This document shows positions 1-11,010 of a DNA stretch of 64,000 nucleotides, in pieces. The stretch's first letter is position 1. Each line of letters starts with the position of its first letter. A model generated the notes under the pieces. It was given only the letters and a program-made list of their open reading frames with translations, searched no databases and was not told the origin of the DNA. The translations under genes were made by a program, and so were the position numbers. This DNA is from Rhizophagus clarus (lineage: Eukaryota; Glomeromycota; Glomeromycetes; Glomerales; Glomeraceae), in NCBI GenBank assembly GCA_015698045.1, contig BLAL01000060.1, positions 250,501 through 314,500 on the forward strand, in the 5' to 3' direction.

Positions 1-780
1 ATTTCTTGAGTTTTAATATTATGTTCTTCTCTTTTAATTTTCGTAATACTTTTTCAAGATGTTCCATATGTTCTTCAAAACTTTTTGAATATATCATTAT
101 ATCATCTATATATACTACTACAAATTCTCCTATATATTCACTTAATATTTCATCCATTAATCTCTGGAATGTTCCAGGTGCATTTTTCAATCCAAATGGC
201 ATTACATTATATTCATATAATCCTTTTGAGCATATAAACGCTGTCTTTTCCTTATCTTCTTCTGCCATTTCTACTTGATGAAATCCTGCTGCTAAATCTA
301 AACTCGTAAACCATTTAGCAGTTCTATACCTTTCTAATAATTCATCTATTCTCGGTAATGGATATGCATCTGTTATAGTTACTGCATTTAATTTTCTATA
401 ATCTACACAAAATCTGTAATTTCCTGTTTTCTTTTTCGCTAATGTAACTGGTGATGCCCAAGGGCTTTTTGATGGTCTTATTCTTTCTAATTTTAACATC
501 TGTTCTATTTCTTTTTTAATAAATTTTCCTTTTTCTTCTGTTTCTCTATATCTTTTCTGCATTATTGGTTCTTGTCCTTCTTTAATTTTTATTTCATGTT
601 TCACATAATTTATCCTATTCTCTTTTTCTCCATCATATTCAAATATTTCTTTATATCTATTGACCATTTTTCTATAACTTCTTTTCTTTGATCATCTATT
701 TCACCGATCATTAATTTCTTTCTTATTTTCTCTTTTTCACTTTCGAGAATCTGCCTCTTTAAAGTCTCTCTTCTCTTAGA
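1..780 (-). mobile_element. Gypsy reverse transcriptase part
   Basis: Minus-strand translation shows the usual Gypsy RT order: a FCVDYRKLN block, a DAYPLPRI block, SLDLAAGFHQ, FGLKNAPGTFQ and the catalytic YIDDI motif near 90-130. The polymerase part continues beyond position 1, so thumb, RNase H and integrase cannot be judged. It belongs to the element at 1-3330 and is a fossil part, not a host gene. Confidence 0.85.
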
Positions 781-788
781 GCCAAGAC

Positions 789-1374
789 TTACACTTTTAA
801 CTCATTCTCACTTTCATTTTCACTTTCACTTAAATAATGTTTTCTTGCTAATCTTATATACATTTCTTCTTCTTCTTCATATAATTCTTGATTATCCTTG
901 CTTTCGTATTTACTATTATTTTCAGATTCACTCTCATATTCATTCTCCTTTTCTTCATTATTTTCATTCTTACTTTCGGAACTTTCCTTCATTTCCTTAT
1001 TTTTATTTCTAAAACTTATAGGTATTTTATATTCTTCTTCATCTATCCTTATAGTTAGAATTCCTTCTTTTAAATTTATTATTCCATATTTCAATAAATC
1101 GGTTCCTAAAATTAAATCTTTTTCACTGGAGTCTATTATTTCTACTCTTATTGGTATTATTAATCCTTCGTCTAGTTCTATTTCTATTTCCGCAATTCCT
1201 AATGATGCTGTTTTATTTCCATTTGCTATTTTGAATATTACGTTACTTTTTCTTCTTATGGGTATTTCTAATTCTTTCCTTAATCTATTGGACATTACTA
1301 AAGGTCCTGCTCCAGTATCTACTAATGCTTTTACTAATTTTCCTTCTATTAATACATTACATCTTGTGGCTTGA
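789..1374 (-). mobile_element. Gypsy aspartic protease (retropepsin-like) part
   Basis: A DTGAGP active-site motif is encoded on the minus strand at about 1302-1319. It is followed by the second conserved strand, LILGTDLLKYGIINL, typical of retropepsins. After this comes a long acidic, serine/glutamate-rich tail before the RT block. In this family, gag and pol are commonly linked by read-through or frameshift. Part of the fossil element at 1-3330. Confidence 0.8.
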
Positions 1375-1415
1375 GTTCTTTCCTCATTTATTTCGTTTAT
1401 TTCGTCTGAGTGTGG

Positions 1416-3104
1416 TCAATATAATTCTTTTCTCAATTTCCTCTTGACAAATGGTTTTTCTTGTATATAATTTCTCAGAGGAATGTTTATATTAGCATTC
1501 ATTATTCTTTCTACTTCATCTACTTCAGGTTTTTCATATCTTCTTCTGACTGTTTCGTTTGGACATTCTTTCGTAAAATGTCCTTTTTGGAGACAATTTC
1601 CACATGTATTATTTGCTCTTCTATTAACTAGTCCTTTTTGTCTTTGTTCTTCTGTAAAACCTCTTCTTCTTGGGTTTTCCATATTTATATCTATATCGTT
1701 CATATTTCTTCTTTGATCAGCTTCTCTTGTCCTAACTTCTTGCTGTCTTATCATATTATCATTTGTTCTTTGTCTTATTCCTATCGGTCGTCTATTTGGA
1801 GCATTTCTAAATTCTGACTTAGTGTTTACTGGATATAAGTCATCTTCATATTCATCTTCTTCATTAATCTCTTCAGTGTAGTAATTATCGTAACATTCCC
1901 TGTCGCAGTATTCATCATAATATTCTCTTTCATAGTCGTTATAAGGTTCTACTATATTTACTCTTCTATTATTATTTCCTATTGGACATTCCGTTGCGTA
2001 ATGTCCCACTCTCTGACATTTAAAACATATAATCCTATTCATATCATATTCTCTATTTCTGTTACGATTATTTTCATTTCCGTTGAATCCCTTATCAGGT
2101 ATATTTCTTCTAGTTGATCTTCTATAATTTTCTCTTTCTAACATATGGGCTTCCATCTTTTCAAATTTCTTTATTAGTTCGTTCATTTTGTCATCAGTTA
2201 CTGGTTCTTCCATATGTTGTTTAATAGGATTTGGTTTCTTATATTTTTGAGTATTTTCTTGTAAAATATTTTCCATACTATTATTTTGTTCTGGTATTAT
2301 TTTTCCTAATAACCCGTTTCTTGCTCCTTCTATTCTTTTGGCATGTTCTATCGCTTCATTTAAATTCCCTGGATTCAGTAGTCTAACATTATACCCAGTA
2401 ATTGGTTCTAATCCTTCTATAAAACTATCTACTTGTATTGCATCGTCCCATGCATATTCTCTAGTTGCTATTCTTAATAAATTTCTGAATCTTCTAGCGT
2501 ACTCCTCTATTCCTTCATTTATTCCTTGTTTCATTCTTCTCAATTCTAACATCTTCTTTCTTCTGACTTCTTCACTGGTAAATTTTTGTTTTATTCTATG
2601 TTTTAAATCATCATCGTTATCATTATCAACCCAATTTATTAGATTTCCTGCTCCTGCTTCTTTTCTCTCTAAATACCATTGTAATGCTGTTCCTTTTAAA
2701 CAGTTCGCTACTATAGCTGCTTTATGTTCTCCATTATTTCCTGCATTTCTTCTACTAGCTGAAAATGCTAATTCGAATTGAATAATCCAATCATTTACAT
2801 CTTCATCTTCTCTTCCATTGAATATCGGCCAAATTATTCCCCCTGATGTTTCTCCCACTGTATTAACCATCTCTGTTAAAGTTTGTCCTGGGCCTAATGG
2901 ATTATCTAATGTATTAGCTGGAAATCCTAATACTATTTCTAACGTTCTCTTAAGTTGATTTTCATTTAATGCCATATTTCTTAACGGTGATGGAGTTCTT
3001 AATATTCTTCTAAAATTTTCAAGTTCCTGGTTTATTTCGTCTTCAGATGTTTCGCTATTACTTTCAGTTTCTGGATTTAATTCTTCACTACTTATTATTT
3101 CCAA
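1416..3104 (-). mobile_element. Gypsy gag with two zinc knuckles
   Basis: A 562-residue ORF. The acidic N-terminus leads into a retrotransposon gag capsid-like region with WPIFNGREDEDVNDWIIQF, a CLKGTALQWYLERKEAG stretch and MKQGINEGIEEYARRFRNLL. Two CCHC zinc knuckles follow: CFKCQRVGHYATEC near residue 360 and CGNCLQKGHFTKEC near residue 510. A Tyr/Asp/Glu-rich linker separates them. Such proteins assemble the virus-like particle and bind the element RNA. Described here only as a fossil part. Confidence 0.88.
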
Positions 3105-3325
3105 GTCTGAATGATTCGGACTTGGGTAATTTTTGAGTGTATTTATATTATTTTCAATATTATTATCATCATTTTCTTCTATTTCTTGTTCATTAAAATC
3201 ATATTTTTCGTCACTTGATTCATATTCTGTAGTTAATTCTATTTCTTCTTCATTTTCTTCCTTTCTTTTTATTGCTCTTATTTCTTTATCAATTATATAT
3301 CGATCTAGTCCTTCTTTGACTATAC

Positions 3326-3847
3326 TGTTACGATCGAACAGTCACGTGATCACTGATCATGTTGCGAATGTTGCGAATGTCACAAATGTTGCGAATGTCA
3401 CAAATGTTATAAATGTTACGAATATTGCAAATGTTTGATATGTTAAACATATGCAATATAACAAATATGTGAAATATATGAAATAAGTAGCATTTATGTG
3501 ATATGTTAGATATGTCAAGTAAATTTAGTGTAGTTGTTTTTTGTATAAATATAGGCGTTTTTAATCAATGTAAAAACAGATAATTTCGTTTTAAATAAAA
3601 TAAGGCATTTATTTAATAAGTTATCTCGTTGTTAAAGTGTTAGTTTATTTGTAAATTAATGCTTGCGTCTGAGTGTAATTGCTAGTGTGTGCATTACCTA
3701 TTCGCAACCGATTAATTTACATTTTTCTTGTTTAAGTTGATCGTATAACCTTCATAAATTGATCAATGGTGAAACGTTTATTAGTAATTTATTATATTTT
3801 ATTTCACTTTCACATTTACATTTAATTAATAAAAACCTTCTGCTACA
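3326..3847. repeat. LTR-like segment (TG...CA), possible solo or 5' LTR
   Basis: About 520 bp starting TGTTACG and ending TGCTACA, flanked by TATAC on the left and TATAT on the right (4 of 5 bases alike). Inside are a CACGTGATCA site, a 9-bp minisatellite (AATGTTGCG / AATGTCACA, about 3360-3435), a TATAAATA box near 3547 on the plus strand and AATAAA near 3595. These are LTR-like parts. The TATA orientation is opposite to the gag gene, so it may be a solo LTR inserted from another element rather than the 5' LTR of the Gypsy copy. No second copy was found in the window. Confidence 0.4.
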
Positions 3848-4352
3848 TATATACAACGCTTATTTTCATAAGCATAAAAGAACTGGCATTTACAATACCG
3901 TCATCTTCATCATATGGGTCTCCTTCTATTCTTAACTTTCTATATTCTAATACTATATTATTATCCATTATTATTGATTCTATATATCCCCATTCTAAAA
4001 ATTTTCTTATTTCTTCTTCACTTGCCATTCCCATAATTTCCCTTTTCCTTTTTAATAGTTTTGTTACTTTTTCTTCTAATCCTAATTTTTCGAAACTATC
4101 ATCTGATCCAATATATTCTGAATCATTATCATTTTGCTCGTTTTGGGCACTTTCATTAATGTTATTATCATCATCTAGTACACCTTTTCCTTTTAACCAA
4201 TTCATACATTTATGATGCAGTTCTTCATCTTCTAATTTTCTATTGTGAAGGTAAAAATCTATAAATCCTTCAATTAGCACTATTTCTTTTGTAATGTGAA
4301 TCCTTATCAACCTTTCTATTTCTAACATGTCTAATTCATACCCCATTTCCAT
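3843..4352 (-). CDS. Unrecognised acidic ORF, 169 aa
   Basis: I do not recognise this protein. It is acidic, lacks a signal peptide and membrane segments, and has a charged helical region (EKLGLEEKVTKLLKRKREI) in the middle. It lies 9 nt downstream of the 279-aa ORF at 4362-5201 on the same strand, and 5' of the gag ORF of the Gypsy fossil, with the LTR-like block in between. Its Glu/Asn/Asp-rich composition resembles the gag N-terminus. It could be an accessory 5' ORF of a retroelement or an unrelated decayed gene. Confidence 0.35.
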   Translation of the reverse strand: MEMGYELDMLEIERLIRIHITKEIVLIEGFIDFYLHNRKLEDEELHHKCMNWLKGKGVLDDDNNINESAQNEQNDNDSEYIGSDDSFEKLGLEEKVTKLLKRKREIMGMASEEEIRKFLEWGYIESIIMDNNIVLEYRKLRIEGDPYDEDDGIVNASSFMLMKISVVYM

Positions 4353-4361
4353 TAGTTCTTC

Positions 4362-5201
4362 TTACATTTCTTTTTCTGTATCTTCTGTTAATTTGTAACT
4401 TTCTATACTCGATTCACTATCTTCTTCCATGTTTTCCTCATCTATAGAGAACTGTTTAGTCTCTTTAACTTTATTCCATATTTTCAAAATGATGTCTTGA
4501 CTAAATCTACTTCCTATGTATTCTATATACTCATTAACTAACTCTATTATTAATCTTTTTGCTCTATATGGTAATTCTTCATTTGTTTCTTTTTCTTCGT
4601 CTATTAAATACAATATTTCTTTGAAAGTTTTTAATGCTTCATAACTTTTTATATTTACTGGTCCTCCTTTATGTTCAATTCTGTACCACATCCAGAATTT
4701 TTCGAATCTGATTTCTATATCCCATTCTTCTAATATATATCCATATTTTACTAGTTCTGGGTTTCCAATTAATCCGTCACATACCTCATTTTCTTTATTA
4801 TTTTCGATACAATCTCTGGCTATTACTACTAATACTTGTCTTAACCCTTTTTCTTTAAAACTTGGTTGCTCATTATATCTTATTGATTCTATGATTCTAT
4901 CTAGAATCTTTTTATTTTTCGGCCTATTATAATCATCTCTTTCCCTACTATCAATGCTCAATAAATTTAATACTTCTATAACAGTTATTCGATTATATTC
5001 TCCTATACTACTTTCAAATTTCTTTAATATTCTCCATACTTTTTCAAATACTCTCGGTACTTCTTCTCTGATTGGATAACATTTTTCACATGATAAGCAA
5101 TCTTTATCTTTTACTATCATTTGAACCTCGTGTAATTCTTGATGATTATAATAATCCATTTGTCTTTCCATAAAGTACTCCATTTTTATTAATAATTTCA
5201 C
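4362..5201 (-). CDS. Unrecognised ORF with CxxCxxC motif, 279 aa
   Basis: I do not recognise this protein. It is mostly helical and charged. A small cysteine cluster, CLSCEKC, lies near residue 37 and could bind zinc. The C-terminus is a Glu/Ser-rich tail. There is no signal peptide or membrane segment. The first methionine at 5201 is followed by MEYF and MDYY, so the true start is uncertain. It is followed after 9 nt by the 169-aa ORF on the same strand, which suggests one transcript or one formerly continuous gene. Confidence 0.4.
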   Translation of the reverse strand: MKLLIKMEYFMERQMDYYNHQELHEVQMIVKDKDCLSCEKCYPIREEVPRVFEKVWRILKKFESSIGEYNRITVIEVLNLLSIDSRERDDYNRPKNKKILDRIIESIRYNEQPSFKEKGLRQVLVVIARDCIENNKENEVCDGLIGNPELVKYGYILEEWDIEIRFEKFWMWYRIEHKGGPVNIKSYEALKTFKEILYLIDEEKETNEELPYRAKRLIIELVNEYIEYIGSRFSQDIILKIWNKVKETKQFSIDEENMEEDSESSIESYKLTEDTEKEM

Positions 5202-6050
5202 ACGTTATAATTTTGTAAGTTTGTTCTAAAATACTTTTTGACTTGTATTTATATTCTATTTATTTCTCGTAATCCCAATTTATTCTTTTACTTATTCCTT
5301 CATTCTATCCCTTGGTAATTTAGCGACATTTACTTCTTTCATTTTTCATTTTTCTCGGTAGTTTAATGACGTTCCAGTCCATTAGGTCTTTTTCCTTATT
5401 ACATTTCTTATAACATTATTACCAATTTTACATATTATTTTCTAATATATTACTATTATCTTTTTTTTTTTTAAAATGACTTTTTACATATTCAATTCCT
5501 CCTAAAAAAAAAATCATTCTAGTCATTTTAATAACTTTTGTTTTATACTTATTTTCTCAATTCTTTCCATTACTATTTCTCCGAACACAAACCTATATAC
5601 ATTTCATAGTCATGTGATTTATTGTCACGTGATTTTACCATTATATTTTATTGTCATGTGATTTTACTATCACGTGATTTATTGTCACATTTTTGTACAA
5701 TTCTTGTACAACTCGCTCATCATTTTCTCTTATTATCTTTTCCGACAACTTCAAAAATTATACATAACTTTTCAAAACTTCTATTTTTCTTATATTTCTA
5801 TTATTATTATTATTATTTCTTTATTTTATTTTTCTTTATTTTCTTTACTTATTACATCATTCGCGTGACTTGTATTACTTCAAAAATTATAAATACACCC
5901 CTTTTCCTGAAAATTTTAATCTTTTATTTTTCCTATTTTAACCTTCAAAATTTCCAATTTAGTGTAACATATAATATGCTTTTCACTAGCTGATAACATG
6001 TATGAATTTTCTGTTATTACAATAGAAAAACCTTATTAAAGTTATCTTTA
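5202..6050 (+). promoter_or_regulatory. CACGTGA-rich, TATA-bearing non-coding block
   Basis: There is no credible gene here. Around 5610-5690 there are four close copies of a TCACGTGATTT / TCATGTGATTT motif (E-box-like core CACGTG) spaced about 20-25 bp. A TATAAATA box follows near 5889, then a T-rich leader. A similar pairing (CACGTG upstream of TATAAATA) occurs at 3340-3555 and 27350-27380. This may be a decayed LTR U3 or promoter driving rightwards. Short hydrophobic ORFs here reflect T-rich low complexity. Confidence 0.3.
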
Positions 6051-6413
6051 ATGTAGGTTAGTGTTCCGCACAAATCAAATTAGACCAAATCCGGTTAGAT
6101 TCGGGATTTGATTTGATCAAATCGAATCCGAAAAGTTTGAATTCGAATTTGAATCAAATCGTTCAAATTTGATTTGAAATTTGATTTGAATTTGATTTGA
6201 TTTGATTTAAATTTGATTCGATTCAAATCAAATCAAATCAAATTCAAATCAAATTCATTCAAATAGATTTGTGATTTGATTCCAAATTTGATTTGAAATT
6301 CAATTTGATTTGCACAGGTCAAATGATGAAGTAAACTTTTTTTTGAATATCATAGCTTAAATAAGTAAATCGTAATTTTAAATTTTTTTTTCTTAATCGT
6401 CAAAACATTTTAG

Positions 6414-7453
6414 CTTCCGGACTCCATTTCGGACCGGTAAGTTAAAAGTAAAAAAAAAAATACAATTTTTTTTAAGTAGAAGCCGTATAGGCGTTATACT
6501 AACCTTCTATTTTTCTTTTTTTTTATAGCTTCCGGACTCCTTCAGACGCCATTTCGGACCGGTAAGTTAAAAGTAAAAAAAAAAAATACAATTTTTTTTT
6601 TGTAAGAAGGCGTATAGGCGTTATACTAACCTTCTATTTTTCTTTTTTTTTTATAGCTTCCGGACTCCTTTGGACGTCATTTCGGACCGGTAAGTTAAAA
6701 GTAAAAAAAAAAATACAATTTTTTTTAGAAGGCGTATAGGCGTTATACTAACCTTCTATTTTTCTTTTTTTTTTATAGCTTCCGGACTCCTTTGGACGCC
6801 ATTTCGGACCAGTAAGTTAAAAGTAAAAAAAAAATACAATTTTTTTTAAGTAGAAGGCGTATAGGCGTTATACTAACCTTCTATTTTTCTTTTTTTTTAT
6901 AGCTTCCGGACTCGTTTGGACGCCATTTCGGACCGGTAAGTTAAAAGTAAAAAAAAAATACAATTTTTTTTAAGTAGAAGGCGTATAGGCGTTATACTAA
7001 CCTTCTATTTTTCTTTTTTTTTATAGCTTCCGGACTCGTTTGGACGCCATTTCGGACCGGTAAGTTAAAAGTAAAAAAAAAAAATACAATTTTTTTTTTG
7101 TAAGAAGGCGTATAGGCGTTATACTAACCTTCTATTTTTCTTTTTTTTTTATAGCTTCCGGACTCCTTTGGACGCCATTTCGGACCGGTAAGTTAAAAGT
7201 AAAAAAAAAATACAATTTTTTTTAAGTAGAAGGCGTATAGGCGTTATACTAACCTTCTATTTTTCTTTTTTTTTATAGCTTCCGGACTCGTTTGGACACC
7301 ATTTCGGACCGGTAATTTAAAAAGTAAAAAAAAAAGTACAATTTTTTTTAAGAAGGCGTATAGGCATTAATCATTATACTAACCTTCTATTTTTCTTTTT
7401 TTTTTATAGCTTCCGGACCTTTTTTAGATGCCATTTTGGATTTGTAAGTTAAC
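6414..7453 (+). repeat. Tandem array of nine micro-exon/intron units
   Basis: Nine units of about 115-141 bp start at 6414, 6529, 6657, 6779, 6903, 7027, 7155, 7279 and 7420. Each core begins after TTTTTATAG, has the form CTTCCGGACTC...TTTCGGACCG, and ends at GTAAGT. Seven cores are 33 nt, the first is 23 nt and the last 34 nt. The spacer carries a TACTAAC branch-site-like motif, then a T-rich tract and AG, so every spacer looks like a complete intron of about 90 nt. The typical 33-nt core has no stop in any forward frame. No start codon or signal-peptide exon is seen upstream, so coding is unproven. Confidence 0.85.
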
Positions 7454-7900
7454 ATTTATTTTTATATTTTTTTTTACAGGTCCTGATTTCTCAAAAGAGG
7501 ACTTTCAAACTCTTTAAGAGAGGGTTCGCTATATAAGAATGTGTTAACGTTGATTTTTATTTTGTAAGTTCTAGTTTCTTCAAACAAATTCTAAGGGTTT
7601 CGTCATTACCCATAAGAAACATATTAAAGTTTCCTTTTTTTAGTTTACTTTATGTAGGTAATGAATGCTCCGGAGAGGACTTTTAGACAATAAATAATTT
7701 TTTTGGGAAAAGTCTCTCCATTACCTCTAAGAAATGTACTAAACATTTCTTCTTTTTTTTTTTTATTTCATGCAGATAACAGTTTCTCTGAAGAGGAGTT
7801 TTGAGCGGTAAATAAGTTTCTTTGGAGGTTTGTTATTACCTTTAAGAAGCGTGTTAAGCGTTTCTTTTTATTTTTATAGCAAATATATTTTATTTATAAT
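7454..7900 (+). repeat. Degenerate continuation of the exon-like array
   Basis: After the ninth core a short intron-like stretch (GTAAGT...TTTTTACAG) leads to three longer, diverged units of about 100-130 bp. Each has an AAGAGGACTTT-like or GAAGAGGAGTT-like segment and a TAAGAA(A/G)...GTGTTAA(G/C)G segment, and is separated by T-rich AG acceptors (TTTATGTAG, TTTCATGCAG, TTTTTATAG). It appears to be an older part of the same structure. No ORF is supported. Confidence 0.5.
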
Positions 7901-8027
7901 ATTTATATTGTATTGATTATTAAAATTAAAAAATTAGTTATTAATATCAATAAATCACTAAGTAACGATCCTAAATTCGAATATGATTATCAAATCTCAT
8001 AATAAATCACTGCAACAATTCTATTAA

Positions 8028-10457
8028 TTATTCAAATAAATCACTCAATGATCCCGAAATCCATGATTTCAAACACATGCAGGATCTTATAGTTTTTCCT
8101 GCCAATTTGTTACGCTTATCAGTGATTAAATTTTTACTAATTGAAAAACACTCTTCTGAAGGAACGCTAGTGGAAGGTATAGCCAAATAATCCATTGCCA
8201 TCTTAGCAAGTCTGGGAAATTGAGATTGGTTTATCTTCCACCATTGAAGCGGATCAACACTTTCATCACAAACTGGTGATAAAAAATATGCTTGAAATTC
8301 ATCAATTTCTTGTGTACGTTTTCGTTTAAATACTTTTGATGTAATTGAATTTTTGTATTCATTATTCAAAGAATTGTTTAAAGTTGAACTTGAGTTTGAA
8401 TTAGAATAAGTAGTATTATAAACATTTAAGAATCTAAAAAATTAATATTTAAATATTATTAGTATAATATTATATACATCAAATAATATTATAAATTATA
8501 ATTCAAATAAATTTTAAAATATTAAATATTAGCTTTTCCCGAATTTCTCTTCTCTGATCATCATTCCACATTTCGTCATTATAGTATTCCATCTTAAGTC
8601 TCGGATCTAAGATCGTTACAATTATACATGCGTCATTTGTTTTATTATAATAGTGAAGCAATTTTACCCGACAATTCATTGCTGCTTTTTTAATAGTTGA
8701 TTCCTCATTGTCATTTCCAATTTCATCTTCACTTTCATTTCCATCTTCTCCTTCATTTTCCTCTTCTCCTTCAGATATATAATCTTCCGTATGGTCGATT
8801 AAAGCATTGTATAAAGGAATGAGCATTGAAAGTGTAGGATACAATGAACCGGACATTAATACTGTTATTTCTTTAAATTTTTCAAGAAATAATTTAACTT
8901 TTTCAAGTTCAGACCATTCATCATCCGTAATAATGAAATTTTTTAGGTCTTTTTCAGAAAGTGCAAGGGAATTAAGCGCCTAGTAAATAAATAATTTAAA
9001 TATAGATTAATAAATATTTTACAAGTTAATAAATAAATAATAATGAATAAATTATACAAATTTACCTCTTTTAAATATAAAGCTCTATTGATCATATCAA
9101 ATGTGGAATTCCACCGAGTTGATACATCTAAAACAACTTTTAAATTATTAATACCATGAAGTTCACAGTTGAAACTCAACTTTTCTTGACGTTGTGGGGA
9201 ATGGTGGATTTTATTCAAAAGTGTTCGAAGCTATATTATTATAAAATAAATATTTATTTAGTTAAATTATGCAATTTTATTAACAAATAAATACAATTAC
9301 CCGACTTAATTTATCATCTAATTCTTTTAAAGCATCTTGAACACATAGATTAATGACATGAGCAAAACATCTAAAATGGTTATCTTTTTGAAAAGAATTA
9401 TTTTCTTTCGCTAATGCATCAACAAATGTTAGGTTATTTGATGCATTGTCAGTCGTAATTCCCATTATCTGTAAATAATATAATAAAATAAAATTATAAA
9501 ATTACAATAGTATAATTTAAAAGTTAAAGTAATAATTACCTTATTTTGTATCGAAAGTTTATTTATACCTAACATAAATGCATTTTTAATATTCTCACCC
9601 ATATGTTTACCTTAAATTAACCAAAATTAATGTTTTTTTAAATTAAAGACTAAAACAAAAAAGTAAATAAAAAAAAATTTACCGAAAATTTGTATAAAAT
9701 CAACTAGTACATTATTTAATTTCCAATCATCATCAATATAATGAGCAGTTAATGACAAAAATGACTTTGCAGATGGAGATGTCCAAATATCAATAGTGAA
9801 TGATATTTTTCCTGTAATGTTCTTGAAAGATTCTTTAACTTTATTTATATTACTTTCGTATAAATCCATAATCTTTCTTTTAACAGTATCAGCCGAGATA
9901 AGTTTGGCATCAGGCTGAAGTGCATATATAAGATCTGCAAAAGCAGGTTCTTCAACTATCGTAAATGAGTGTTGATTAACTATGATCCACTTAACAAGGC
10001 ACTTTAACATTTCATCATTGTTATATTTCCACTAATAAATAATATAGATTTGTTATTATTTAATTATTAAATTAAAAAAAAAGGCAAACACGGCCTTTAA
10101 ATAAAAAAAAAAATTTAAAAAAAAAAGTGTAAAAAATCTATATATTTATAGGCAATTTACCTTCGGTACAGCCTTAAGAATATCTTTAATAGACATTTCT
10201 TGCATTTTTTCAGAACTGGAATGTTTGCTTTTTATGTGTTTTTTTAAATTTGTAGTGGCACCTGCTGTACACGTATAGGTGATTCCACAATGATTGCACT
10301 TTGCTTTTTTATTTTGTTTGTAATTAATATCTTTTGTAAAATATTTCCACACATCACTTGCTTTACTAACGTCTTCCTGTTCTTCTGATATTATTGATTT
10401 ATTCGTACCATCATCAATTTCAATATCTTCATTAATATTTATATTTTCTAAATTCAT
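8028..10457 (-). CDS. hAT transposase, seven exons (family 1)
   Basis: A cut-and-paste transposase. Exons on the minus strand are about 10161-10457, 9683-10031, 9540-9610, 9301-9468, 9066-9230, about 8503-8979 and 8028-8433, with GT-AG introns that restore frame at the first five junctions. Exon 1 has a BED zinc finger (WKYFTKD...CNHCG...HIKSKH). Exon 2 has the first catalytic Asp (FTIDIWTSP). Exon 4 has the second (GITTDNASNN). The last exon is the hAT C-terminal dimerisation domain (DPLQWWK...PSTSVPSEECFS). At the end of exon 6 no GT donor appears before an in-frame stop, so this junction is either non-canonical or broken. The rest looks intact. Confidence 0.85.
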
Positions 10458-11010
10458 ATTTTTTAAGAAACATTTACTTATGTATTTAGTTATATTATAT
10501 TCAAATACTGACTACTAAATTATAGAAATTTAATAGAAAGGAATATTTGATAATTTATTACAAAATAGATAGAATTTTTCTCTAATAAAAATTAAATTTA
10601 TCAAATATATATAATATATTATAAGGAATAAAAAAAAAATATGAAAACTTTTACTTTGAATTTTAAAGTTTGAACTTCAATTTTTCAAAAAAAGAGATTA
10701 TCATACGTAGATCACTATTATTTGATCTGAATCATCCGATTATTCAAATGTTTAAATTTAATTATTTAAAATTTGGATTTGATTTGAGTTTGATAGGTTT
10801 GATTCGGATTTGCTCAAATTAGCTTAGGCTGATTTGAATTTGATTTGAATTTTTTTTTAAAAAATTCGGATTTGAACTCAAATATGGATTTGAAATTTGG
10901 ATTTGATTCGCAAATCAAAATTATCAAATCAAATCAAATCAAAATTCAAATCAAATCCGAATTGATTTGATTTGATCAAATCATTTGCGGAACACTAATG
11001 TAGGTCTAGT

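Larger units (their letters stand above)
1..3330 (-). mobile_element. Ty3/Gypsy-type LTR retrotransposon fossil, partial
   Basis: Read on the minus strand, this block gives gag, then an aspartic protease, then a reverse transcriptase that runs off the left edge of the window. The order gag-PR-RT and the RT motifs place it in the Ty3/Gypsy group. Coding sequence appears to stay open a little upstream of the first gag methionine, up to about 3330. No integrase or RNase H is visible because the element is cut by the window edge. It has few visible breaks inside the window and looks relatively young. Its left LTR is outside the window, and the right boundary is uncertain (see 3326-3847). Confidence 0.85.
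6059..10997 (-). mobile_element. hAT DNA transposon, family 1, near complete
   Basis: Terminal inverted repeats TAGTGTTCCGCA (6059) and TGCGGAACACTA (ending 10997) are flanked by an exact 8-bp target duplication, ATGTAGGT, at 6051-6058 and 10998-11005. An 8-bp duplication is the hAT hallmark. Both ends carry dense subterminal clusters of CAAATC / GATTTG in both orientations (6070-6320 and 10790-10990), likely transposase binding sites. A multi-exon transposase is on the minus strand (8028-10457), and a plus-strand exon-like tandem array fills 6414-7880. Exact TSDs and a nearly open transposase suggest recent insertion. Confidence 0.93.

Noticed and set aside
898-2781. Plus-strand ORFs opposite the Gypsy gag and protease
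   Set aside because: Shadows of the real minus-strand frames: hydrophobic, without domains.
6414-7453. CRISPR-like array
   Set aside because: Repeats and spacers are both conserved between units, spacers are AT tracts with splice signals, and the context is eukaryotic with no cas genes.
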